In this document: positions 54,311 to 64,000 of the stretch, piece by piece
Numbering within the stretch: position 1 is the first letter of the stretch
Layout: each line of letters starts with the position of its first letter
Assembly (NCBI GenBank): GCA_010094025.1
Contig: ML991772.1
Span: 620,001 to 684,000, forward strand
DNA from: Viridothelium virens
Taxonomy: Eukaryota; Ascomycota; Dothideomycetes; Trypetheliales; Trypetheliaceae
DNA length: 64,000 bases
Direction: 5' to 3'
The notes under the pieces: model-generated
What the model was told of the DNA's origin: nothing
The model's database searches: none
What the model saw: only the letters and a program-made list of their open reading frames with translations
Made by a program: the position numbers and the translations under genes

Positions 54311-54748
54311 ATGGCGAAGAAAGGTAATCCATATCCTGTCCTGTCTTTTCGGCCTCCAGCAGCAAGCAGCGGCGGCAGCAGCGCGAACGACTTGCAGAAT
54401 CTAGACTAATGCACTCGCTTTCCTCGCCGCAGCAAAATCCCGCACCATCGCCGTGCGCCTCATCTCCATGGCCATGACCGGCTACTATCGCACCCTCGTC
54501 CGCCCACGCGACCATCGCCCGCTGAGCATGCTCAAGTACGATCCCGTCGGTACGTTCTTTTTCTGAAACCCTAAAAGCTCCTGTTTTTCCTTGTCAGGGA
54601 GGGCGGCGGGAGGTAGGGGAGGCCGATAGCCAGTACAAGCAGGAGTAGGGATCAAGGGCGAGCGAGAAGCTTGGCTAATGGATGCGGTGCGAAAACAGTG
54701 CGCAAAAAGGTGTTATTCCTCGAGCAGAAGCGCAGCGGGCGTCGGTAG
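54311..54748 (+). CDS. mrpl39: Mitochondrial ribosomal protein bL33m (MRPL39-like)
   Basis: A 59-residue protein in three exons, 54311-54323 (13 bases), 54433-54549 and 54699-54748, easily missed because each exon is so short. The introns are 109 and 149 bp, GT-AG, phase 1 each. The product starts [20 protein letters not shown], continues [20 protein letters not shown], and ends [16 protein letters not shown]. That is the whole bL33 fold: KSRTIxVRL start, middle Y-x-T/R region, K-Y-D-P with R-K-K-V-L-F-x-E. It is a component of the large subunit of the mitochondrial ribosome. The gene lies close behind the riboflavin kinase gene and head-on to the large coiled-coil gene. Confidence 0.92.
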
Positions 54749-55170
54749 TAGAATGATCACCCGTGGCTGGGTCAGCCAGCGTTTGGTCGGCGACCTTGAG
54801 AAGAGGTGGTGTGATCCGCGCAGGCCTTCTGAGACCAGTCTCAAGCCTGAATGCGTGCAATAGGAGAAGGGCAGCGGACACGAGGGTCAAAGTCGTGGCA
54901 TCAGTTGAGGGAGAGCTTGTACAATACACGGAATGGAATGGGCATAGCATCGGCGCAAAGGAGAGCAAGCAATGCTCATCTGTTTTTTGTCTACGTATAG
55001 TAACGCTGCCATCACAAGAAGCCATTCAGCTCACAGCAAGATTATCTTAGAAAACATCTCCCGTGGGCATAGATTTGCATAATGTTGCCCAAATATCGAG
55101 CAAACGAGGACCATCGAGCTTGTCGAGCACGTCGAGGAAACGTGGCCAAGCACTTCGAAGCCCTCAGAGA
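54749..55170. other. Intergenic region between converging genes
   Basis: 422 bp, shared 3' flank of bL33m (plus) and the coiled-coil gene (minus). No gene recognised. Confidence 0.55.
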
Positions 55171-58100
55171 TCAGCTGAACAAGATGGAATGAGCAAGATA
55201 GTCCCGCCTCTTCCATGATACCCCCAGATGATCGCGAGCTACCCCTTGAGCGAAATTTCTGCAAAACAGTAAAGCGTCTATGATTTGAGCTTGCTGGAGT
55301 CTCCGTGAGGACGAGAAGGCGCCAAAAGTCTTCTTACCTGCCTTCGAGCTCCTGGGAGAAACGAAGATCGTAACGGCTCTTGTCTTTCTTTGGGCGCTGA
55401 CCACTCCGGCGAGAGGTGCTCTGCGAGCCTCGAACAGAAGACCGTATACGAGATCGTGCTGCTGGTAGAATCTCATGAGAGCCCTGGAATTGAGCCTGAG
55501 AGTCTGAAGTCTTGATCTTTAGGACGGGTCGGCTTTTACTCTCACTACTAGAAATCTTCGTCTGCTGCTTCTTCTGCAAGTGTGATTCCACCCTACCAAT
55601 ACCAGAGTGTTGAATCTGTGATTCAAATTCAAATCCTTTGTTATTGACGGCCTGGCGTGGTGATTCCGACCGATTGACTTGCTTATCCTGGCAAAAGTGA
55701 GGGGACGAGGTTTGAGCTGTAGCGCCTTGATGCTCAACTGAGTGGAATCCTTCTAGCCCAGACGCTCCAGTCTTGGACACTTGAGAGGACTTAAGCTTCT
55801 TGTCAGAGCCTTCGCGAACCTCATCAAGGTCTGGTGCCGCTTGCCGCTTCAAATTACTACGTGAGTCTTCATGACCTGGAAAGACGCGAGATGGACCATC
55901 AAATGTAGTCAATTTGGATGGGCTGCAATGTGCTGGAGACTTTGCCAGCACAGTCTGTGTGGTTGGGGTCCTGGGAACTTCTACGTCGCTGGGCGTCCTA
56001 CTCCAGAGACGTCCCTGAGACGCAGTTGCTCTCACGGAAGTCTGATCGAGTTGGTGAAAGTCGTCGGTAAAGTTCCTGTCGTTAGAGGGGATCTTTGGTA
56101 GTTGAGCTAGATCAACTGGCACTTGCTGATGAACAAATCCAACAGGACGACGATCAATTGACTTGCGTGACTCTGCTAGCCTTGGATTCTTTTCTGCATG
56201 TATTGTCGACACACGCAGTTGAGTGGTATCTTGCTGCTCCTGTAACGTAGAGCCTTTCCGATGCCTAGCAACTTTTGATCCAGTATTCGGCCGGGCGAGG
56301 ATTCTTTGAGGAGTACTGTCTTGAGAATGTCGCGGGCTGTCTCTATTTCCATGCCCAATCAATTCTCCAAGAGGAGAGCCGCTGTGCACAGAGTGTGAGG
56401 ATGGCCGTCTTTCATTAACCTGACTCTGCTGATGGTCCAAATCTAGCAAACTATTTGACTGTGATGGTTCGGCATCCGAGAGTAGGGAGGAGTCGTGTTG
56501 CGTGTCCTCATTGAATACTGTGAACGCTGGTAGCGTCAGCACATCCAGCTGAGATGCCTGTGACTGAGGCCTGGGCTGATGGAAAAACACACCGTTTTCA
56601 TTAAGTCTCTCTCGCCTTCCAAGCTCATTCTCCTTGTCGAAGTCTGGATCTTCGTGGATATGAAAAGTCTTGCCTGCTTCGAAAGGGCTCTTGAATATAT
56701 CGACACGCGAAGCAGAACGTCCACATCCAGACTGAGTATGTAAACTTCGTCGATTGGCGGAACTTGATGCTTGGGATTCCAATTGCGTCTGAAGGACCTG
56801 TGTCTCGGGTACGACTCGGCAATCAGTATGGGCTTGTTCTTCGAGTTTCTGCTTTATTGACTCAGTCTCGACGCAGGCCTCCAACAGTTGATCCAGCAGT
56901 GATGTATTATCGACCTGACGCTTCTCTCTGGGGTCTCGTAAATCCTCGGCGCTGTCTTTTTGGTTGGCTTCCAATGTTGCTTGGAACTTTCGCTCGCAAT
57001 TCAACATTGCCTGCCCAACCGGGTTCTGTGCATTCTCTAGAGTAGTTTCAGTCTGCTTCCGAGCATCTCCCGCCTCTGATACTTGCCGCGAGAGCCGTTT
57101 TGGCTGCCTCGCATTGTCCTCTTTATGTGAACTCTGCAAGGCCGCATATTGTCGTGTGAGCTTCTCTAGTTCTTGTTTAGCTGAGGTGTTGCCCGTTCCC
57201 ATGCTACGCAGACTATCATCTTTGGAGCGACATTCTTGGCTTAGCGACGCAATTCGATCTTTCAATTGCTGCATCTCTTGAGCGTTGGAGCTAGCCAATT
57301 GCACCGACTGCTGCAGTTGCTGAATCGTCTCAATGGACGCGGTCTGAGTTTTCCTCAACCGAGCAATTTCCTGGTCTTTCCCGCGGACTTGTCCCAAAAG
57401 CGAAATGATTTGTGCCTCCGAAAGATCATTTTGTTCCATGCTGCTCTGTAATTGGCTCTCTAGCTCGCCTCGATGTTTTCGCACTTGCATCGAGGCATTC
57501 TCATTTGCTGCCTTCAGTTCTTGCTCCAACTTGTCCTTTTCTTCGTCAAAAGCCTTCCTCATAGCCTCCAAGTTCTGCGCTGTTTTTTGTTCCATATCCT
57601 TTCTTTCAAATTCAAATGACGCCACTTGTTCTGTAGTTTCTTTTACTTGAGCCTCGAGCTCTTCATTGCGTCTGCGAAGGTCTTTCTCAAGGGTATCTGC
57701 GCTTGCGACCCTCCTAGTCGCTTCCTTCGTTTCGGCCTTCATCGCTTCGAGCTGAACTTCGAAGCTCTCGTTCTTGGCTCGCATCTCCTCCAAAACAGTT
57801 TTCATGTCCTGCTGTAGGGTCCGAAGTGGCTGACTGGCATTGGCGTGTAGCTTGAGGTCGGAAATCCTGTCCTTCAGCGTAGTTTCACTTCCGCGGAGGC
57901 TTTCGATTTCCCTACGCAGAGCAGAGGCGATATCTTCCGAACGTGAAAGCTTCTGGTCAAGGGTAGATTTTGTTTCGCGAAGGCTGATGTTTTCTTGCTG
58001 CAGCGTCTGCGCCCGTTCTAGGTCGGTTCTCATTGACTGCAGTCCCTCAAGTAATCGTGTTTCCAGATAGGAGCCAGCACAATTCACTTCCTTCATGGTC

Positions 58101-60738
58101 TTTCCGAGTTCTTCAAGTTTAGTAGACACACTGCGAGATAAGTCAGACATGTCCACAATATGTTCCAGCTAATGGCCATAATCTCACCTTGAAGATAGCT
58201 TGCCAATGAGCTCCTGGACTCTCTCCATGTCGAGAGTAGAAATGTCGCCGGCACATCGTAGGGACTCGATGTATTGCTTACAATCAGCAACCAAAGTCTG
58301 GGTCTCCTTGTCGATGGTGACTTCTTCAATGGAGATCTGCACATCCTCCAGCTTCTGCATAGTGGCCTGACTCACACTTTGTACACATTCTTCTACTCTC
58401 CGAGGTGCCTCTCTGACATCTTCAAGATGTCGTTGCAGCGTTGCACACAGATCCCGCTGTTCCACAAGCATGCCCACCTTCTCATTTAGATTTGACTCTA
58501 ACATCTCCTTCTCTTTGGTCACGCAAACTATGCGTGCTTGCAGGTCTGCAATCACGTCTTTGGACTCCCTGTGAAGGCTGTCGACCCTTTGTAGATTCGA
58601 GTCGAAATGCCTAACAAGCTTGACCCGCTCCGAGTCCTGGCACGCCTTGTCCTCCATTAATTGGGAGCAGTTTCTCTGGGCCTTTATGAGATCCTCTTTC
58701 ACCCGGCTGAAGTCGGAAGAAAAGCCATGGACAAAGTTTTCAAGGACGGCAGCTCGTTTTCGCAGACTCTGAATTTGTTCCTGATCGTGCCGTGTCTTTG
58801 CAAGTAGCTGTTCTTTCTCAGCTTCCAGGATCTCCAATTTACTCTGCGCAACAGAGGCAGCGCGTTCTAGAGCACAAGTCTGTTGGAGTGATTCTCGCTT
58901 GCTGTTTGCTAGAGCTTCAGATGATTGCTGCTCGTCATGGCGAAGCTTTGTCTGAAGTATATGCACAATATCCATCGTTCCCGCAACTGGCATGCTTGCT
59001 GGCCGCGTCGAGCTTGAACGGCTGCCATGCGTGATTTTGGGCATTTCAGACAGCACACCAGATCGTGACATGGAATGCTTGGTTACTTTGAAGGGTCCTC
59101 CTTGAGACGATCTCTGATGGAGGCGAGGTTTTGCATTCTTTGCATCTAATGCACGAGCAGAAGTAAGAATGCTAGGTCGACTTTCCGAAAGATTCACACC
59201 ATCTTCGAGATGAGCGCCCTTGGGATTATTCTCTGGAACGGATGGATGGCATTTTGGGTCTTGCGATCCGTTTTCTATGAGTATGGGTGAATCAGGCTGC
59301 CCGCCATCTTCATTGGACCCGGATTTCCTCGGATCGTGCTGGATAGTTCGAGGCATTTGGATCTCTTCATCAGGGTGTTCACTATTTGCTGTGCCAACGT
59401 CACGAGAGGGCCCTTCTATCTGAGACACGGCAACTGGTCGTGGAGATCCTAGGACTTCATCGCGATCTCCAGTGGGAACGGCATGATCATCAGGTAAGGT
59501 TTTACTGTTCGTTGTGTCCGATGATCTTGGCTTTTGCTTGAAACTTTCCAGACCTTTTCCTAGTGCTTTGGGATCATTCAAAGTTGTTTCCAATCGTTGG
59601 CCGAACTTTGGTGGCCGGACTTTTAGAGCCTTCGCTGTTGCTCGAATTTTGGCAAGATCGCCAGGGCCTCTAACGTTGCTACTTCTTGTATTCCACTCGT
59701 CGGGTTTGTTGATGCCGCGAGGCTGACCAGCAGAGCAGTCGTGATGATCAGTAACGACTGGGTTGCCAATGAATACGCTACTTGTGGTTCGGGTGAGGGT
59801 TGGATTTGTATCATTTGGCAGAGAGAGAGGATGAGTGTTTTCCGTCTGAGGGTTGGAGTCGCTGGAATGTTTAGTACGATTCACACCTCCACTCGGTTCT
59901 ATCTCTTCAATGCGGGCGTGATCGAGCTGTGTCTGCTCCTTCTCCAACTCCCGTAACGTTGCATCCTTTGGCGCGAGGACGCGAACTTCAGAAGGGATGT
60001 AGCGCGAATCTGTCATAGCGTCCGCAGTACTATGCAATTTAGAAGTCAATAACGACATAACCTGCTTTAAAAAGGAGATGCAGCAATCTAGTGCAGCTAC
60101 AGGCCCAGAAGGGGGGGACAATCATACCTCACATGTTCGGGGGCAGTTTCGTGCTGTAGCCGTCTCTTAGACAAGCTTGGTTCGGCATCTTCGGTGGGGG
60201 GTTCCTTTCCATGCTCCGGACGAAGGCTCCTCCTCTCCGGCTGCTCAGTCGTATGAACCAACTCAGTGACTCCTTACATGCGTCAGTAAACTGAATGTCT
60301 GCACAGCAGGTATTACTTACGTCGAAGAGACGACTCGTTCTCTTCTTTAGGTACTTTAGCAGAACCAGTATTTTGAGCGACCTGTGGTCTCTTTGTGCCA
60401 GCGGGACCTTTGCGATTGCCAACAAAGTCCATCTTCGGCTTCTCTGCCTGACGCCACGTGAAAGCTGTTATGGGGTCATTGCCTGAAGAAGGAGGCCGCT
60501 TGAATAACTCTCCATCAGGGAGGGATCTTTTGGAAAGCTCAGAAGTCCCTTCGATGCTTACCGCCGCAGCTCGTAGTGCCTCCGGAGATGTTGGTATCTG
60601 TTGTTCACTGGTAGACTTACTCTCTCCTCGTAGAGTTTCCTTGCCGGACTCATGGTGCATCTCAAACTCCCGCACCGGTATAAATTGACTGGTAACAGGC
60701 TCATCCGTGCCCGTTAAAAGGTTATGGTCGGAGTCCAT
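55171..60738 (-). CDS. Large coiled-coil protein, 1761 residues (possible synaptonemal-complex or structural protein)
   Basis: Five exons, 60738-60321, 60272-60128, 60029-58188, 58130-55338 and 55258-55171; introns 48, 98, 57 and 79 bp; phases agree over 1762 codons. Residues 1-500 are polar and disordered, with PITAFTWRQAEKPKMDFVGN as the best-defined motif. About 530-1150 is a long coiled coil (heptad-rich, Gln/Glu/Leu/Lys; for example SVSTKLEELGKTMKEV), interrupted by short breaks. About 1150-1730 is again disordered and basic, ending RSGQRPKKDKSRYDLRFSQ. The layout of a central coil between disordered arms and the size resemble fungal transverse-filament or spindle-pole proteins such as Sordaria Sme4. 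That is an inference from architecture, since coils align poorly. The third acceptor was chosen by phase. Nuclear location is likely from the basic tail. Confidence 0.8.
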
Positions 60739-62111
60739 GGCTGCACTGCACTGCACTGGTAACGAGAAGGAAGAGGATATACCCTTGATGGTCGTTGAGG
60801 GTCGATTTGTCTCATCAATGGGAAAAGTGAACAGTTGGCAAGCAGCCCTACTGAATGTCCGGCTCGGTTCGAGTGAGAACAGCTATCTATGAATATTCGT
60901 CATTCATCAATGCTATGAGCAAATGATGATGGAGTAGGAGATGAGGTGAACGGGCCTTGACTCAGTCGGAACTACGGCCAGGCACGTGCCCAATGTTGTT
61001 GCGCATACGTCAGACAGCACCTTCCATCTTGATGTATCTTAGATAAGAAATTTTAGGATTTCTAGCACATCTGAAAGGGAAGGCAGGTTCCTCAGGGTAA
61101 GTTTGCATAAGGTATACACGTGTGTGCCGAATTGTAATAGATGGGGAGCGTGCGTAGACTGCAAGGCGCTGCAGAAGTGTAAACGAGAGAGAGAGAAAGA
61201 GGAATTTATCACCTAGCTGTCTTAAAAATTGTTTCCTAAATTATCGACTGCACCAAAGTATTCATGGAATACTAAACGAGATAATGTAGATGCTCAACCT
61301 GCTTTCGCAGAGATTTGCCGACCTCATACTACCCATGCATCTGGCAGATTGAGCTGTAGCAGGGCCATCGAAACCTCATCCGTATGTACGATATTGAGTT
61401 GAGTTCAATGTACCTACGAGAAATGCACAGTCTAAGCCGTGCTCTGAGACCTCTATGCTAGAGAGTCATCACAAGTAGGCAAGGCTAGACGGCAAGTCAA
61501 GAAGGGCCACACATGAACGTGGCCCATGCGTAATCAGTCTCTGCCTGCAAAGCTACGCGTAATGAGGAATCATTGCCTTCGCAGGAACGCATTAAGACGG
61601 GCATGGCTCCACTGGCAAACTTAGTCTGCAGGTCAAGTTCTTAACCAAGCGTGTGCCTATCAACGATCGTGCAGGAGAGAATAAGAGGTCGAAGGTGTAG
61701 TTCAGAAGCACGAGAGGATGCAGGGCGCAGCACGTCCCCCTTGCAGATCCGCGAATCAGATGGGCCATCACACTCCTTCCACAACCCCTAGTTTGCTGTA
61801 GCCGCCGAACGTCGCCAATGAATCTGCATGCAAGTCTACTGAAACCCATGCGCACAATTTAATAAGACCAGAATGGACTTTCAATTGGACAAACGCAGCA
61901 AGAAATCCCAACATGTACGAGGGTCGTCACGTTTCCGGCAGCCGCCCGGCCACGATGGTCTGCATCTCCGGCACTCTAACTCTGGGCATTGAGGGAGTGT
62001 TCTGTAGGTATATAGCGGCTATTTGATGCTGCTGCTTCTCCTTGAAATCCAGCAAAAGAACGTCTGACTATTGACTATCGAGGCGACTTGTCTGCATCTC
62101 AGTAGCCTAAG
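60739..62111. other. Intergenic region, 1.4 kb
   Basis: Divergent promoter area of the coiled-coil gene (minus) and the single-pass membrane protein (plus). A perfect palindrome with a CACGTG core is at 60981-60990. The rest shows short frames only. A GAGA-rich run lies at about 61184-61204. Confidence 0.55.
60981..60990. promoter_or_regulatory. CACGTG palindrome GGCACGTGCC
   Basis: Perfect 10-base palindrome about 240 bases upstream of the coiled-coil gene's start codon. It matches bHLH binding sites by sequence only. Confidence 0.5.
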
Positions 62112-62687
62112 ATGTCGTTTTTGGCGTCGTCATCCTCATTTCTACGAGCAATCCTTTGCCTATTACTCATTGCGATTTTCACGGAGGCTCAGAACAGTGA
62201 AGATGGTCAGGGTTCTGGTGCCGTCAGCTCTGGTCAAAACGCCGCCAATGCCGGCAGCGCTGGTACGGATACCAGCGGTGTCTCCATGTCTACGGGCAGC
62301 TTCGTCGCTATCATAGTGGTCGTCGTAGTCGTTGCAGTGCTTGGAAGTAAGTTCTATTGACGTATTTCCCATAAGAGTATTATTGCTAATAATGGACTAG
62401 TTGCCTCTGCAACCCTCTTCTTTGTTGCAAAGAAACGCCAGTGGGAGATTCGCAAGAGCCTTAAGCGCATGTCAAGGCGCTTGACCGGCAGATCCGATGC
62501 ACGAACTTCTCAGCGACAATCGCGTCGGCAAGCTGTGAGGATGCAATCACCCCAACGGGGGCCCAGAGACTTGGAAAAAGGAACTGCGCCAAGCAAGATC
62601 ACTAGTACATTCAGTGCCGATACACCAACGACGAAGTCAGGGTGGACTACCAAGGTTTGGAGTGGAAAGAACACGGGTAGACCGTGA
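62112..62687 (+). CDS. Small single-pass (type I) membrane protein
   Basis: Two exons, 62112-62346 and 62401-62687, intron 54 bp, 173 residues. A signal peptide covers residues 1-26 (LRAILCLLLIAIFTEAQ), followed by a short Ser/Gly/Asn-rich ectodomain. One span at about 60-86 (GSFVAIIVVVVVVAVLG continuing IASATLFFVA across the intron) precedes a basic cytosolic tail starting KKRQWEIRKSLKRMSRRLTG. The tail has many Arg, Ser and Thr and could be phosphorylated. I recognise this layout from conserved but unnamed Pezizomycotina proteins. No enzyme motif is present. Confidence 0.75.
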
Positions 62688-63481
62688 AATCAAGAAGCTT
62701 TTGCTGCTGGCCAATGACTCCAGGCAAGCATAGCTCGTCTCATGGCCTGTTCTAGATGATAATGTGGCAAACGGCGTTGCGCGAAGCCTAACAGGATAGT
62801 ATTCAAGCAGATGATGTCCTTCTTGTATATATCGAATTCCTTCCCAGGTTTCTAGCGTGAGAATCATGTACATACTATATTGATGGCTGCCTCGCAATCT
62901 GCCTCTTGAGCTGCAAAGCATGGTGCTCCCGAAGTTGTGGCAGGCTGGTTACACAAAGTGCCCTCAAAGAAAGGCGCGAGAGCGGGTATTTCCTTCTTTA
63001 TAAGTAGTCATGATCTAGGTATTCAACATTGGTTTTCAAACCTCGAAATTGCACGTCGATTGACCATAAAAGCCGTGCGCTGAATGATTTCCTCTTAGAG
63101 TTTCTGGGACCTAGTCCAGGAAGTCCAATCAATCCACTCCACCGATTCCAACCTTAAAGAAATGGCTAAGACCAATGTGAGTAATAGGTCCGATATCTTA
63201 TTCATGTTCATCAATCTCGGTATGAAAGACCGAAAGCTGCATGTGAGGGTCGTGAGAAGCATCTCTCGGAATCAGCCGAGCCTTCAAACCTGGACACAAT
63301 GACGCAATTGGCTTCTGGGTTCCAGTTCCAACAGCAATGTCCAAAAGCAAGTGCATGTGCTCGCCTCCTGAGATTCCCTTTCTGCCTCTTCACATGCCGA
63401 AATTACACTCTCCTCGGATCTCAAGTAGTTATCTATCTTTGAAATATATACTTTCGTAAGAGTTCATCAACCACGAGAACA
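62688..63481. other. Intergenic region, 790 bp
   Basis: No gene recognised. The last 60 bases (TTTGAAATATATAC near 63438-63451) may include a TATA element for the next gene. Confidence 0.55.
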
Positions 63482-64000
63482 ATGTCCGAAGTTACCAAGT
63501 CAGGAGGCCAGCAAATCACAAAGCCCGCTCAGCAAGCTCCAAACGTAGAGCAAAGCGAGCAAACTGCAAGTGCAAGTGCAAAGGTATGTATCAATTTTCA
63601 ATTTTGTTATTTGCTCCTCTTGAAAGCAGACAAGTTTTGAGTTTCGCCTTCCACTTCAATACTATGCTCTCTTGAAAATAGCTTTCCTTGGGAACATTTT
63701 TACTACCAGTTAACTCCCTTCTTTGTTTAATTATTAACACCTTAGCTTATGTTGTTCAGGCTGGCGTCAATCTCAACCTTTTCGCCGCCGTCAGTGGTAT
63801 CTTTGGTAGCAAAACGCAAAAGGAGACGAAACCCGATGGTTCTTCCACCGAGAACACTCAGTCGGCTGGCCGCGTGAAGGGAGCGGGCGTCGGCAACATG
63901 AGCGCAGTAGGGGAGGCCAATGCCCAGACCACAGATCGCAGGTTGAGAGCGAACGCGGCGCCTCAAGCTGTCGAGGCCCAGTCGCAACAGGCTATTGAGG
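63482..64000 (+). CDS. Unknown protein, N-terminal part (cut by window end)
   Basis: Exon 1 is 63482-63583 and exon 2 starts at 63760; the intron is 176 bp with GTATGT donor and TTCAG acceptor, phase 0. The N-terminus (about 34 residues) is rich in Gln, Lys, Ser and Ala. Exon 2 begins AGVNLNLFAAVSGIFGSKTQ, a short hydrophobic patch, and then becomes disordered: Ser/Thr/Gln/Ala-rich with QSAGRVKGAGVGNMSAVGEA. I do not recognise a family. The C-terminus lies outside the window. Confidence 0.65.

Overview
The window is nuclear DNA of a filamentous ascomycete (Pezizomycotina; class not proven, a Dothideomycete would fit). The evidence is many 45-100 bp GT-AG introns, a HET-domain gene, an AcuK/ERT1-type Zn2Cys6 regulator, PDR and MFS transporters, and a Sme4-sized coiled-coil protein. 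I saw no reverse transcriptase, integrase, transposase or capsid motif and no CRISPR array. Gene models were built by hand: splice sites were chosen so that reading phase and family motifs stay intact, and the multi-exon models sum to whole codons unless stated.

Layout. 0-10.5 kb: 3' part of a PDR ABC transporter, a small cysteine-rich secreted protein, an alpha/beta hydrolase, the divergent mitochondrial pair COQ5 and branched-chain keto-acid dehydrogenase E1-alpha, and a zinc-less MDR oxidoreductase. 12-22 kb: a glycine/cysteine-tailed GRDP-like protein, then a sparse accessory stretch with a HET-domain gene whose frame is broken at a 5-bp repeat, an orphan 398-residue protein and weak small ORFs. 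22-26.4 kb: two divergent membrane-protein genes. 27-35.3 kb: TauD-like dioxygenase, flavin monooxygenase, ACS-family MFS transporter and a short-chain dehydrogenase, read here as a candidate organosulfur or organonitrogen utilisation cluster, followed by a pepsin-type aspartic protease. 37.9-42.2 kb: the divergent nuclear pair ZNF830-like and Bye1-like. 43.2-45.9 kb: an 11-exon DHA1 MFS drug/polyamine transporter. 46-50.3 kb: AcuK/ERT1 with a long, simple-repeat-rich leader region. 51.3-54.7 kb: riboflavin kinase and mitochondrial ribosomal protein bL33m. 55.2-60.7 kb: a 1761-residue coiled-coil protein. 62-64 kb: a single-pass membrane protein and the 5' part of an unknown gene.

Working together. 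Mitochondrial and carbon metabolism recur (COQ5, BCKDH E1-alpha, bL33m, FMN supply, gluconeogenesis regulator). The 27-35 kb block looks like one inducible uptake-and-oxidation pathway. Across unrelated genes, and once inside an intron, local C-rich blocks flip to G-rich blocks on the plus strand. That composition signal is not explained by the genes themselves and is among the main findings.
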